Shown: piece by piece, positions 46,801-58,087 of the stretch | Layout: every line of letters starts with the position of its first letter | Numbering within the stretch: the stretch's first letter is position 1 | DNA from: Cinnamomum chago | Lineage: Eukaryota > Streptophyta > Magnoliopsida > Laurales > Lauraceae | Length of the DNA: 64,000 nucleotides | Direction: 5' to 3' | NCBI GenBank assembly: GCA_038049695.1 | Contig: CP142453.1 | Location: 112,192,501-112,256,500, forward strand | The notes under the pieces: model-generated | Databases searched by the model: none | Told to the model about the DNA's origin: nothing | The model's input: only the letters and a program-made list of their open reading frames with translations | Position numbers and translations under genes: made by a program

Positions 46801-48728
46801 CTAGGCTTATTAGTTTTCTTCTTACAAAGTAGAAGAAGAAGAAGAGAGGTTTTAAAATAATTTGAGCTCGGCGGGCTGGGCTTGGACAATGGTTTTAAAG
46901 CCCGGCCAAAATGGGATTGGGAATGGGTAGAACAGGCTTGGCCCATCCCGCCCGCAAGCAAATTTTACTAATTTTTAATAAATTTACCATTTGTTTGAAG
47001 AAAAGTCTGTGCAACTATGCTAATACGTGATTTCTCTGACAAGGTCACTGGATACCATTGTATGCACCAAAATGGCAAAATAGTTAGTTTCTTTAATTCG
47101 GAAGCATCTTTTTCTTCAACAATCTGAACTCCTGACTCTTCCCTCGCTGAATATGATGATAGATCCATTCTGGAGAGTACACTTGGCTAGTTGTGATATT
47201 AAAAGAAGTGAGTTGGGTTGTGATTATTTATTTATTTATTTAATTTTTGTGGCGGATGCAAGTTGGGTTGTAGTCGTTTAGCAGTGGGTGTTGTGTTAGT
47301 GGGTTTGGTCTGTGATGGAGAAATGGGTTCTGCCTCGGTTTGAATGGCATTGGAGATGGGTGCTAGATGCAGGTGATGTGTTGAGTGTGGAATGATGAAG
47401 GTGGTCTATGATTTGTTTGGATGGTAGAATAGGGAGGGAGGATGGGTAGAGCTGTTGGGGCCACATGAAGATAAGCCATAGGTGGATTAGGATTAAGGTG
47501 TAAATGGGCTAGGTCCCAATCATGTTGCCATAGGCTCTTGGACTCACCTAGATGATGCAGGCTGGGGTCCACTGTTGTTTCAGTTTGATCTCAATATGAC
47601 AAAGTTCTCATACATTGCATTTTATATTTCCTCCATTGTTTGAAATTTGTTGAGTACATGTCTACATTTATAGTGCACGTGAGGTGATGGTGATGATGAG
47701 GGTTTAAAGTCCAGTTCACACCCGTTCAGTTTTCGGTCGGGCCTACATAGGATGGGATTTGAAGTAGGGCCTGGATTGGACAACCCTCGGTAGGCCTGGC
47801 CCAGCCCATTGAACGCATGGGGGGACTATTTTTTTCTGTAGATTGGCGTGGGGTGAGTGGGTGCATGTGCATGCGTGCTAGAGACCACTTCAATCATGTT
47901 GTCAAGGGGAGTAAGATGTTGCTATAGGCAAGGGTTAACCAAGAAATTTTCAGGCAGGTTTGGTAAATCATATAGTCATGAACAGGGAGACCATGGTAAA
48001 TCATATAATTTGAGCTCATGTATAATGGAATTGCGAGATTAGTCAAGAATTTGGGATGCATTAAATATATGAAATATATATGAAATGCTATAATGAAGAA
48101 ATATATCCAGAGGGAATCAATTCAAAATTTGACCACCGAGCAACTCGATGAGTTTAAAACTAAGTGCAGTTGGTTAGATCAGGAACAGTTATAATGATAA
48201 TGGGGAGGCAAGATGGTGATTTACAAATCAGAAAAAGAGGTAAGAAGGTGATTCAAAGATCACAGTGCAAGGGCAAGAGGGGAATCTAAGGAATCATAAT
48301 TTATTTTATACTCCATTCATGTCCATCTTCTTGATGACTTTGCAAGCCACTGCATTTGTGTTTTATCTTCATTGCATTTCAGTTCATTTTAAGGTAAAAT
48401 AAAATAAAATGGAGTACTTATGATTCCCTAGACCATCAAATATCTTCTCCACTCCCCACTCCCCACCACCCTTTCTTCCCTATCTTGTTTAAATTCTGTA
48501 GTAACATACTTTTCTCCTTTATACAGTTCCATGGTTAATCAGAGCATCCATGATTACTAGTTGTGCTAACTTTATGATGGTGAAAATGTATGGGAGTGTA
48601 CAAAACACAACAACATCATATCGGTTGGGAACTATTTCAGTAATGTTAAATTTTAGTGTAAATAATTTTTAATATGTTAATTTCAATTATCTTGTTTAAT
48701 GAAATTTATCTTACAAACATTTGAACAG
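43827..48728 (+). other. Presumed long first intron of the CACTA gene
   Basis: 4.9 kb of AT-rich DNA with poly-T runs. An 81-codon frame at 45230-45475 (MVHLGQLDPKKKRREEVEAR...) is more coding-like than its surroundings but I do not recognise it; it might be a captured exon. GC-rich words near 46866-46960 and 47700-47800 resemble hAT-type MITE ends, but no boundaries were found. Confidence 0.35.
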
Positions 48729-48730
48729 AT

Positions 48731-48953
48731 ATGGCAGGACGAAAGAGGAGAGATCGTCCGCTGACGATGGATGAGCTGCTGCGCCAGGCCAGCGGACCGT
48801 CTGGGGAGCCTAGACCGGCACCGGATGCCGCCCAGTCTAGTTCGATGGCCCCACCGAGTAGGTCAGCGGCATCTCATCCGAGTCCATCCACTCCAGTGGA
48901 TGCTTCGGTGTCGTCCAGTGTTGCAGCTCCACCATCAGCAGATACACTGACTG
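48731..48953 (+). CDS. CACTA gene, first coding exon
   Basis: Starts MAGRKRRDRPLTMDELLRQ, a basic N-terminus, then a Pro/Ser/Ala-rich stretch. The acceptor TTGAACAG lies 2 bp before the ATG. The donor ACTG|GTATAAG gives phase 1, restored by GT at 49037. Confidence 0.6.
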
Positions 48954-49036
48954 GTATAAGTTTATTTAATGAAAACATTTTAATTCTAGCAAATTATTTT
49001 ATTTCAATTTAATTAGATTATCTCGAATTTAAACAG

Positions 49037-49284
49037 GTGCTACGAGCACGGGCCCATCTTCCAGCAGGGGGAGAGGCCCTGCTAGAGGGATCCGGACATG
49101 GAATTCCGGCCATCCCATTGACGTACAGTTCGATGAGACATATCATCCGGTGGGCCCTCATGCTCGCCAGCTCATTAGCCAGTTAGGACATATGGTCCGG
49201 GATCCATATGCATTTCCTTTGACCACACTCGATTGGGAGGCATTCCCGGTGGCGACGCTAGATCGTACATGGCAGCAGGTCAAG
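49037..49284 (+). CDS. CACTA gene, second coding exon
   Basis: Reads GATSTGPSSSRGRGPARG, then HARQLISQLGHMVRDP and WQQVK. This resembles the region upstream of the Transposase_24 core. Good GT-AG borders. Confidence 0.6.
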
Positions 49285-49448
49285 GTAATAATTTAACATT
49301 TCTCCTCAGGATGTGTCAATTTAAACCATAACTTAATGAAAAATTATTTGTCAATGAAAAATTATTTGTCCTTTTCAGGATAATTTGAGGGCCTGTCCTG
49401 AGCTCTTCCGGCCAGTTTGCATGTCGAGGTGCCGGAAGATGTGGAAGG

Positions 49449-49775
49449 TGTAGAAGATACTTGAACCAAGCTAGAGATATCACAGAGCATATGTAGAAGA
49501 TACTTGAACCAAGCCAGAGATATCACAGAGCATACACGAGAGAGAGAGAAGTTGTAATTGTTTTTCTGTATATTGAATCAATGGACGAATGATACATATA
49601 TATACACAAAAGCCTAGATTAGAGGATCTCATTAGAGATCTGATTACACAATTACAGCCTTAACTAAGGCAACTAATATCTATCTAATCTGTTTACAACT
49701 CATACAAGGCTGACCCAATACATGGGTCAAACTGACCCATTAGGTTGAGCTGACCTGTGGGTCTATTACTTTACA
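49449..49775 (-). repeat. 3' LTR of the nested copia
   Basis: Minus-strand sense: TGTAAAGTAATAG ... CTTCTACA. Its last 43 bp are tandemly doubled (49449-49491 and 49492-49534), so the terminal TGTAGAAG motif occurs twice. Confidence 0.93.
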
Positions 49776-52700
49776 CCCCCTCTCAAGCTTTGGATGGGAG
49801 AATGTGACCATCGAGAGCTTGGAAACTAGCTCCAAAAAACGAGATGCTGAGTGACTTTTGGTGAAAAAATCTGCTATTTGAGCCGCTGATGAAAGCTGGA
49901 AGAGCTTTATAGTATCACTCCGAACATGTTGACGAATGAAATGACAGTCAACTTCAAGATGTTTGGATCGTTCATGGAAGACATCATTTGTGGCAAGTTT
50001 CCGTGCACTTTCACTGTCCGTATAGAGAGGGGTAGATTTAGGAACTAGAACTCCTAAATCTCTAAGTAACCAGCGAAGCCAAATGATTTCAGCAGTAGTG
50101 TGAGATATAGCACGATATTCAGCTTCAGTGGATGACCGTGATACAACTTCTTGTTTCTTGCTCTTCCAAGAGATGAGAGAGGAGCCAAGAAAAATGGAGA
50201 AGCCTGTTGTAGAGCGACGGTCATTGACATCGCCTGCCCAATCGGAATCAGAATAGCAACGCAGAGTCAGATTCGGACTGGAGGAAAAAAGGAGGGCGCG
50301 GTTGGTACTTCCTTGTAAGTATCTCAATATGCGCAGTACAGCAGCCCAATGAAGATGAGTGGGTTGCGCAACAAATTGGCTTACCACATGTACCGCATAG
50401 GCAATATCTGGTCTGGTAATGGTAAGATAAACCAAGCAACCGACCACCTCACGATAGCGAGTCGGATCAGAAAGAAGATCTCCATCAGTAGTTCGAAGCT
50501 TCAAATTATGTTCAATAGGAGTAGAGACAGGCTTAAGATCTGTGAGGCCAGCTCTTTGGAGAACTTCATTGCAGTATTTTGTTTGTGACAAAAGATATCC
50601 TTCGGGAGAGTAGGCAACCTCAATGCCCAGAAAGTAACGCAGATGGCCCAAATCTTTCATCTCAAACTGTCGATGAAGAAAATTCTTCAAGGATAAAATA
50701 CCAGTAGCATCATTGCCAGTGATAATCATATCATCGACATAGAGTAACAAGAAAACACAGCCAGATCGTGAGTAGTGAGTGAAGAGAGCGGAATCATGAG
50801 TACTCTGAGAAAACCCAATGCTGATAATGCTGGTGCTAAACCGTTCAAACCAAGCACGAGGGGCTTGTTTGAGTCCATATAAAGCACGTTTGAGTCGACA
50901 CACAGAATGAGGAGGTCTCACGACGCCTGGAGGAGGATGCATATATATTTCTTCCTGAAGAAATCCATTCAAAAATGCATTCTTGACATCAAGCTGATAG
51001 AGTGGCCAATGCCTAGCAGCGGCAACAGAAATAAAAGTACGGACAGTTGTCATCTTAGCAACTGGAGCAAAAGTCTCCTCATAATCGACCCCATATTCTT
51101 GTGTGTAGCCCTTTGCAACCAAGCGAGCTTTGTATCGATCAACAGATCCATCAGTTTTGGTCTTGATCTTAAATATCCATTTGCAGCCGATGGCCCGTTT
51201 CCCAGGGGGAAGAGGAACAAGATCCCATGTGTGAGTTTTCTGCAAAGCTGCAAGTTCATCTGCGATGGCAGACCTCCAGTGCGGATGAGCAATGGCCTCC
51301 TTATAGGATTGTGGTTCTGCCAAGGTATGAATTGCTGCAAGGAAGGACTTGTATGATGGAGAAAAATGATCAGTACAAACAAAGCCAAATCTAGAGGGAG
51401 GGATTCTGGTGCGTACTGGATACCTTCGAGTTTGAGGAGGATCCTGCACATCTGAAGCAGAGGAGATAGGCCCATGATCAGGAGGAGGAGGTGGGGCTGC
51501 AGATTCCGAAGGAGCAGACGGAGGTTTGGGCCGACGATGATATACCTGCAGGGGTGGAGTAGAAGGGGTATCGGAAGGAAACAGGTCTGGAAAGGGATCA
51601 AGAGGATAGACTGTAGGTTGCGCAGGAGTAGAGGATTGGGTAGGTAATGAATAGAAAGGTATGTGTTCCAAGAAGGTGACATTACGAGAGACCCGTAATC
51701 TATTGGTTTTAGGATCATAGCATCGATAGCCTTTCTGTTCGATGCCATACCCTAAAAAGACACAGACAGTGGATTTTGGGGAAAGTTTGGTTCTCTCGTT
51801 ATCATGTAACAGAACAAAACAGGTGCAACCAAAAACTTTGAGATAGGACAAGTCAGGTTTACAGGAGAACAATTTTTCATAGGGAGAGGTGCCAGATAAG
51901 ACAGAGGATGGTGTTCTGTTAATCAGATAGATTGCAGTCAGGGCTGCTTCCCCCCAAAATTGCAAAGGAACATGTGAGGAGTAAATCAAGGATCTAGCAG
52001 TTTCAAGGATATGTCTGTGTTTCCGTTCTGCTACACCATTTTGCTGTGGTGTGGCAGGACATGATAATTGAGCTAGAGTTCCTTGACTGGTCAGGTAAGA
52101 ACGGAATTTGTGGGACATGTATTCTCCCCCGGAGTCAGACCTGAATATTTTAATCCTCGTTTTAAATTGAGTGGAAACCATGGTGGAGAAAGCAGTGTAG
52201 ATGTTGTATAACTCAGAACGATTTTTCATTAAATACAACCAAGTATATCTAGTGAAATCATCAATGAACAGCACATAATAAATGGAACCACCTTTTGTTG
52301 GCTGAGAGGCAGGTCCCCAGACATCAGAATGTACCAAAGCAAAAGGAGCATTAGTAAAAGAAGTGCTTTTATTGTAAGGTAAAGCATGTTGTTTACCAAA
52401 TTGGCAACCAAAACAGGTAGAAATGTCTGATACAGAAATATTTCCAAATACACCACTAGTAAATAAAAGCTTCATTTTATTTAAAGATAAATGTCCTAAA
52501 CGAGAGTGCCAAAGGGCAAAGGGTGAATGAGATGAAACGAGTGCGGCAGGTGAAATGCTGGAAGATGGAAGATGCAGTGAGTGGAGATAGTAGAGTCCTC
52601 CTGACCTAAGGCCGGTCCCAATCTGTCTCCCGGTGCGCGGATCCTGCACAGAACAGCCAGTAGAAGAAAATGAGACAAGAAATCCAGATGAAGTCAATTG

Positions 52701-53954
52701 ACTAACAGAGATTAAGTTGATAGATAGGTGAGGAACACACAAAACATTAGTGAGAGAGATCAACTTATTTGAAACAGAGCCAATAAGAGAGACTGGTAGA
52801 GGAGTGGCATCAGCTGTATGGATGGTGAGAGAGCTAGCAGGAGTATGACAATTATGAAGTATGGAAACATCATTTGTCATATGATAGGATGCACCAGAGT
52901 CAAAGATCCATGTAGAATCAAGAGTACCTGACGGACCAGAAATGGTCATGGCAGAACCAGAGGCTGAGGGTGTAGGGACCATCTGAGAGGCAGAACCAGT
53001 GGAGGAAGCCAGAAACAACTGTTGCATGCGCTCATCAACCATAGCTTGAATCTGAGATGTAAGATCCAGTTGCGGAGGCAGAAAACTATCATCTTCAGCA
53101 ACTTTGGCTGCATATGGTCGCTGTTGATAATATTGCATGGGACCACGATTGGGCTGCTGACCAGAGGGTCTGTTCTTATCTGTTGGCCTTGGGGGTCTGG
53201 TAGGACAATCCCGTTTCCAGTGCCCTTTCTTCTTACAATAATTGCAAAAGTCATTGGTACCAGATGGAAATGGGCGATCATTCCTTGGGATACTAACATT
53301 TGCTGATAGTACATGTGTGGGTTCCACATGTTTCTTCCTTGTAAGAGAAAGCTGAGTTTGTTCCTCTGCCAAAAGTTCTGAGAGTGCCGTATCCACAAAA
53401 GGTAGTGGTGACCGATGTAATAATTGACCGCGAACATGTTCAAAATCAGGGCGGAGGGCCATAAGAAATTGAACAAGACGAGTCTGCTGCCGATAAACTT
53501 CAAAAGTGTGAGCATCTTCAGTTGTTTTAAAGTTGGGTTCCATTAGAGCCAGTTGGTCCCATAAGGCAGTCATTTTGATGAAGAAATCATGAATGGAGTC
53601 ATTTCCTTGATCTGCATTTTTAATATCCCATTCTAATTGATACCTTCGAGCAGCATTAGACTGAGTGTATAACCTTGCTAAATGATCCCAAGCGTCCTTA
53701 GGATAATTGAATTTAGCCAATTGATTCCCAATAGATGGATTGACTGAATTGGCAATCCAAGAATTAATTTTCCCGATGGAAGCTTCCCATTCCTCAAACT
53801 TAGCATCCTTACTATCTGGTGGAGGGATCTGCTGAGCAACATATTTCCATAATTTTTGACCTTTGAGGAAATTTTGCATGAGATGGGACCAATATGGATA
53901 ATTTGAGCCATCAAGTATAATAGTAATACCCGTTACAGGTCTATCAGAAGACAT
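49740..53954 (-). CDS. Gag-Pol polyprotein of the nested copia (1404 aa)
   Basis: Uninterrupted. Gag of the UBN2 type (about 10-230: ILDGSNYPYWSHLMQNFL start), zinc knuckle CNYCKKKGHWKRDC (237-250), protease with DSGA (352-355), integrase with WHSRLGH and DDE residues D544, D607 and E643, reverse transcriptase with QLDVKNAFL and YVDD (1072-1075), RNase H with SDSDWAGD, SSTEAEYRA and KHLEVDCHF. The frame reads through the polypurine tract and stops about 35 bp inside the 3' LTR, so the last 11 or so residues are LTR-encoded. The lineage differs from the element in the P450: different Gag and LTRs. Confidence 0.96.
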   Translation of the reverse strand: MSSDRPVTGITIILDGSNYPYWSHLMQNFLKGQKLWKYVAQQIPPPDSKDAKFEEWEASIGKINSWIANSVNPSIGNQLAKFNYPKDAWDHLARLYTQSNAARRYQLEWDIKNADQGNDSIHDFFIKMTALWDQLALMEPNFKTTEDAHTFEVYRQQTRLVQFLMALRPDFEHVRGQLLHRSPLPFVDTALSELLAEEQTQLSLTRKKHVEPTHVLSANVSIPRNDRPFPSGTNDFCNYCKKKGHWKRDCPTRPPRPTDKNRPSGQQPNRGPMQYYQQRPYAAKVAEDDSFLPPQLDLTSQIQAMVDERMQQLFLASSTGSASQMVPTPSASGSAMTISGPSGTLDSTWIFDSGASYHMTNDVSILHNCHTPASSLTIHTADATPLPVSLIGSVSNKLISLTNVLCVPHLSINLISVSQLTSSGFLVSFSSTGCSVQDPRTGRQIGTGLRSGGLYYLHSLHLPSSSISPAALVSSHSPFALWHSRLGHLSLNKMKLLFTSGVFGNISVSDISTCFGCQFGKQHALPYNKSTSFTNAPFALVHSDVWGPASQPTKGGSIYYVLFIDDFTRYTWLYLMKNRSELYNIYTAFSTMVSTQFKTRIKIFRSDSGGEYMSHKFRSYLTSQGTLAQLSCPATPQQNGVAERKHRHILETARSLIYSSHVPLQFWGEAALTAIYLINRTPSSVLSGTSPYEKLFSCKPDLSYLKVFGCTCFVLLHDNERTKLSPKSTVCVFLGYGIEQKGYRCYDPKTNRLRVSRNVTFLEHIPFYSLPTQSSTPAQPTVYPLDPFPDLFPSDTPSTPPLQVYHRRPKPPSAPSESAAPPPPPDHGPISSASDVQDPPQTRRYPVRTRIPPSRFGFVCTDHFSPSYKSFLAAIHTLAEPQSYKEAIAHPHWRSAIADELAALQKTHTWDLVPLPPGKRAIGCKWIFKIKTKTDGSVDRYKARLVAKGYTQEYGVDYEETFAPVAKMTTVRTFISVAAARHWPLYQLDVKNAFLNGFLQEEIYMHPPPGVVRPPHSVCRLKRALYGLKQAPRAWFERFSTSIISIGFSQSTHDSALFTHYSRSGCVFLLLYVDDMIITGNDATGILSLKNFLHRQFEMKDLGHLRYFLGIEVAYSPEGYLLSQTKYCNEVLQRAGLTDLKPVSTPIEHNLKLRTTDGDLLSDPTRYREVVGCLVYLTITRPDIAYAVHVVSQFVAQPTHLHWAAVLRILRYLQGSTNRALLFSSSPNLTLRCYSDSDWAGDVNDRRSTTGFSIFLGSSLISWKSKKQEVVSRSSTEAEYRAISHTTAEIIWLRWLLRDLGVLVPKSTPLYTDSESARKLATNDVFHERSKHLEVDCHFIRQHVRSDTIKLFQLSSAAQIADFFTKSHSASRFLELVSKLSMVTFSHPKLERGCKVIDPQVSST

Positions 53955-54609
53955 TTGAGCAAGACACAGTGATCACAGACTGAATATATGGGAAATCCAG
54001 TCCCAGATCCAAAACAGAATTGAAATCCAACCACAGGAACAAAACAGATCTTGAATAAATGTAAGTAAATGAGTCCAGGGCACTTGAAATAGATCACAGA
54101 TGAGTGCTATGGGTCCCGCTGAATGAGCAGATGAAGAAATACAGTCACAGGAAGCAACCAGATCAAAACCAGTCCAAAAGACCCAAAAAAATGGCCCAGG
54201 CGTCCTTGATTTGGGGCACAGATTTGCTCTGTGGGCCCCACTGGATGATCAAGAGGAAGATCAGATCACACAGTGATCTCTGTATCAAAAATCCGAAGCA
54301 CCTCCAAGTGGAATTTTGATAAAAGCTCGAGAGACCAAAAAATTGGACGGTCGTGATTAAAACTATGTGCACAAACGGGAGAAGTACAAAGCAGAGAGAA
54401 TGGCCTACCTCAGATGATCAAGAAATCTGGAAAAAATGTGTATAATTCCCAGGAATTATGGTCGACCAGGATGGGAGGATTTCTCTGGGCAGTGGGTGAT
54501 CAATAGGTGGGCCACCTTTGATCACAGCCGATACAGTGCTTTTACAAGCAATCAGAACCGTCACAGGTCTTCTCCTATGCTGGAATGGATAGACGATCAG
54601 TGCTCTAGG

Positions 54610-54621
54610 GCTCTGATACCA
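54610..54621 (-). promoter_or_regulatory. Primer-binding site of the nested copia
   Basis: Minus strand TGGTATCAGAGC directly abuts the 5' LTR, the initiator tRNA-Met type. The same primer is used by the element in the P450. Confidence 0.93.
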
Positions 54622-54948
54622 TGTAGAAGATACTTGAACCAAGCCAGAGATATCACAGAGCATATGTAGAAGATACTTGAACCAAGCCAGAGATATCACA
54701 GAGCATACACGAGAGAGAGAGAAGTTGTAATTGTTTTTCTGTATATTGAATCAATGGACGAATGATACATATATATACACAAAAGCCTAGATTAGAGGAT
54801 CTCATTAGAGATCTGATTACACAATTACAGCCTTAACTAAGGCAACTAATATCTATCTAATCTGTTTACAACTCATACAAGGCTGACCCAATACATGGGT
54901 CAAACTGACCCATTAGGTTGAGCTGACCTGTGGGTCTATTACTTTACA
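54622..54948 (-). repeat. 5' LTR of the nested copia
   Basis: Same 327 bp with the same 43-bp doubling (54622-54664 and 54665-54707). The doubling was therefore present in the parent element before this insertion. Confidence 0.93.
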
Positions 54949-55532
54949 GAAGGATCATAAAAACAAAATAAAGACGCAGCACTGGAGGCCTCATCAAGAT
55001 GCGCCTGACATACTTCAGCGAGTTCCGACTGGCGTTCTTCCTGATCAGTAGACTCAGCTCTTCCGATACTGGACGAGCGAGGAGGCTCAGGTGAGAAACT
55101 TGTACTTTCTTTATTTTAATTTTAACATTTTACTAATAACTAACGTAACTAACAAAAATTCCGACTGATAAATATTGAAAACAGAGTGTCTGCTACGAAT
55201 GCGCGGAACCGCGCATTGCAGGGTCCTGCACATAGGTTGGGGACTCGACACATCACCCAGGTCCGCCACGAGGTAAAAAGTTAGATCGTACATTTAATTT
55301 ATGTTTTTGTCATTCTGTATGATAGTATACTAGTAATATATTTCTCCACCAAACAGTTGCGTTCCGAGGGTGTTCCGGTGGATAAGATGTCCATCTGGAT
55401 GCGTTCTCGAGATCCTCGTCACCCAGATGTTGCAGCTATCTTCGTAAGTTTTTATATTGAACTGTTTAAATTATGTTTTTATTAGTATGTCTTGTTATGC
55501 ATGATAATATACTAAATGAATGAACTACGCAG

Positions 55533-55895
55533 GCCCAATATCAGTCACGCCTCGAGGAGTTACCCGAGGAGGAGCGCGCTTTGCCATCGCGGAGGGATGA
55601 GATATTCCACTCCGTCGTTGGCCGGGATGGGCATGGATACACGCTGACGTATGGGACGGGCATTCCACGCTCTCACATCACGCGATCGGAGTCATCCGGT
55701 GCTAGCTCCTCCCAGGGCATACGCTTCCGTACGGATGAGGAGGTTCAGGAGTTGCTGACTTCCATGAGGGCATCGATCAGAGAGGAGATCAGGGCGGAGA
55801 TGAGGGCCGAGTGGAGAGCGGAGATGGCAGAGCTTGAGAGTCGTCTATCACAGAGTCGCGCCCCGCTTGCTTCAGACCCACCACCCACTACTCAG
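55533..55895 (+). CDS. CACTA gene, coiled-coil exon
   Basis: 121 codons: AQYQSRLEELPEEERAL, a GRDGHGYTLTYG motif, and an Arg/Glu-rich heptad-like region. Ends CTCAG|GTTAG. Consistent with a TNPA-like dimerisation segment. Confidence 0.6.
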
Positions 55896-56091
55896 GTTAG
55901 TAAGAAAAAAAATTTGTACATATAAATTGTCAATTATGTCATTGATGCATCAATACTTATGTCTTTTTTATTGTTTTTAACTGTATAATAAATAATTACA
56001 GGCACCTGACGCTGGCAGCGGCCACAGGGCTAGACATGACTTCGGTGGAGATGGCAGTCATGATTTAGCATGCTCGACTGATCATGACCAG

Positions 56092-56145
56092 GTAAATTTT
56101 TTTTTTTTTTTTAAATTTAAGATTTCAACATTTAAGTTAAAATCT
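56092..56145. other. Start of presumed last intron of the CACTA gene
   Basis: GT donor after DHDQ at 56091/56092, then a T run. If the acceptor at about 61121 (TTCTGTTCAG) is used, the last exon would add only GTT TGA, i.e. one valine and a stop; everything between would be intron. Confidence 0.3.
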
Positions 56146-56338
56146 TAACATAAAACTTAGAAATCGAGCCTCCGGGTGCCCAAAATGAGGAAACGGGCTC
56201 CGTTGCCCGTGAAACTTGACGGGCATGGGCCCCTAGTCATTCCTGACTTGCAGGAACTGACGGAACAAGATTCCGAATCCCGGATTGCTCGTAATGTTGA
56301 AAAGTATGTTTAAATTAGAACGTTAACTTAAAACTTAG
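56146..56338 (+). repeat. Isolated copy of the 178-bp minisatellite unit
   Basis: One unit (CATAAAACTTAGAAATCGAG ... GATTGCTCGTAATGTTGAAA) plus the start of the next, about 3 kb away from the main array at 59.4-61.0 kb. Confidence 0.85.
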
Positions 56339-56783
56339 AAAGTTGCTGACTAGGTATAATTATTTGTTTTTTAATTCAATATTTTAATTAGCCTCTGTAT
56401 ACAATCACCGAGCAAACGGGCTCCAGTGAGTTACATTCATCCATTAATAATATAAGAGAAGTTCCCACATTTTTTGATGAATCCAAGAACATAGTAACCA
56501 AGCAAATCTAGCAAATCTACAAGAAATATAAGCAGGTAACTAGTTTTATGAAAAATTTAGAACTTGTATGTTTTGGTACCAAGTTCTAGGATATGGATTG
56601 TTTGAGACTCTTTCCCGTATGTCTAAAAGGATAGAAATCTAGTTACAGACCTAGGAAACCTAAAACATTGATTTTATCATAGTCTAACACACACACACAC
56701 TTTTATCTGGTTTATTCTAAAATATGTACATGGGATTGATTACATAAGTTTGACCTGACTTTGTGACTCTTTTAAAAACCCAG

Positions 56784-57162
56784 GTGCTATGAAATCCTTT
56801 TGGAAGATGGATATACCTCATATAGACATTGGAGATTAAGCATCTACAAGAGCATGAAACTTGCTTCAGGAATCAACATCTTTGCCACCCAGAATGCCCT
56901 TTCTGCAGGAAAACCTGGTAAGATTCATTTCGTGGGAGGAGACAGTTGTAGGACGGAAGAAATGGGACATATAACATTAAAGAATATAAATGACACAAGA
57001 ACCTGTAATTTTAAAGAACCAACACCCAGTAAAATCATATATAGGTTTAGCAGATATCCAGTCAGATTCTTGAACATCAACACCATCAAGAAAACAACAT
57101 CTTTGTTTTACTTATTAGCTTCTATGTTACCTGTAAGGTTGAAGGTGAAAATTCTAATATAA
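56784..57162 (+). other. Unrecognised open frame inside the CACTA element
   Basis: After a good acceptor (AACCCAG) the frame reads CYEILLEDGYTSYRHWRLSI and on for about 125 codons to 57162. Composition and a preceding splice acceptor suggest an exon-like piece, perhaps captured, but I cannot name the source. The DNA from 57163 to 58080 shows nothing firm; a short frame MNKFMEMMAATLEQGP near 57568 ends in a stop. Confidence 0.25.
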
Positions 57163-58087
57163 GATACTTCTGCTGCGTACGGATAATTTCTAAAAAGAAT
57201 ATCCAAAGACTAAATGTAATTTCCTTCTGCAATAATTTTGCCAATACTTCATGGATGTTGAAAAAAAGTTGCTCAAAATTGCTTTGATTAGTTGGCCTGA
57301 TTTGCTAGACCAACACACCTGTGTGTTGTGTCCCCTTTTCTTTTATCAACTTGGATTGATTACATATATAATCTATCATAGTGAGTGAAGTGACAGCTGA
57401 GTATAGTGTCTGTGAAACTAACAAAGCTATTCATTTAAAATTGCCTCTGTGAAACCAACACACCTGTGTGTTGTGGCCCCTTTTCTTTTGCTGTCATGTT
57501 TCAAGTTAAAATTGCCTCTCATTCTCTTTAACTGTCTTTGCTTGCAATCTGATTTATATTGCTAGAAAATGAACAAATTCATGGAGATGATGGCAGCAAC
57601 TCTGGAGCAAGGTCCACTAAAACTTGCAACAAAACAACAGTAAAAGATGTATAAAATAGATTATGCCTATTGGGTTTTTTACTGTTTGTGTTTTTGATCT
57701 TCTAGTGTACTTTGTTCAGTCAGTTCTCTTCTAGTGAGAGATGTATAAAATGCTGTTATTAATATATGTTGTAGTTTTTTTTTTTTTATTGCATGTCTAG
57801 GTTCTCTCTTGTGGTTCTTATCTTTTAACTTTTTATTTATTTGTCAGGGCAGAATATTGAGAGCATGTGTTTTGACTTATATGCCACGTACAACATATAT
57901 TATAATATTATAATCACCTATGCCGTTATCACAATCATTAAGTCTACTAGTCTTCCACATGATTATAATTTTTTATTTTTTGATTCAGCACATTAGATTA
58001 GATTGATTGTCCAGAACTATATCCAATTTTTTTTTTTTTTTTTTTAAGATTTGAATGTTTGAAGTTGAAATGTGTGAATTGGACAAT

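Larger units (their letters stand above)
49449..54948 (-). mobile_element. Complete Ty1-copia retrotransposon nested in the CACTA element
   Basis: 5500 bp with 327-bp LTRs at 49449-49775 and 54622-54948 and a GAAGG target duplication (49444-49448 and 54949-54953). The LTRs differ at one position that I can see (T at about 49474, C at 54647). Primer site, intact Gag-Pol and polypurine tract are present on the minus strand. It interrupts a transposase-family exon. The host element therefore predates it. Confidence 0.97.
48729..56091 (+). pseudogene. CACTA-encoded protein of the plant Ptta/En/Spm transposase family, broken
   Basis: Exons inferred from frame and GT-AG sites: 48729-48953 (ATG 48731), 49037-49284, 49379-49448 continuing at 54954-55090 across the nested copia, 55185-55272, 55357-55443, 55533-55895 and 56002-56091. 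The conserved core reads DHKNKIKTQHW, YWTSEEAQ, then SATNARNRALQ and HRLGTRHITQVRHE, then MRSRDPRHPD, matching Pfam-type Transposase_24 proteins. A charged coiled-coil stretch (EEVQELLTSMRASIREEIRAEM-like) follows in 55740-55860, as in TNPA-type DNA-binding proteins. Defects: an in-frame TAG at about 55050 where Trp would be expected, a phase mismatch at the 55090/55185 junction, and a 5.5-kb insertion. The product is likely non-functional. Confidence 0.75.

Noticed and set aside
46860..46960. GC-rich words resembling hAT-MITE tips within the CACTA intron
   Set aside because: No terminal repeat or target duplication is visible; could be chance or an old fragment.
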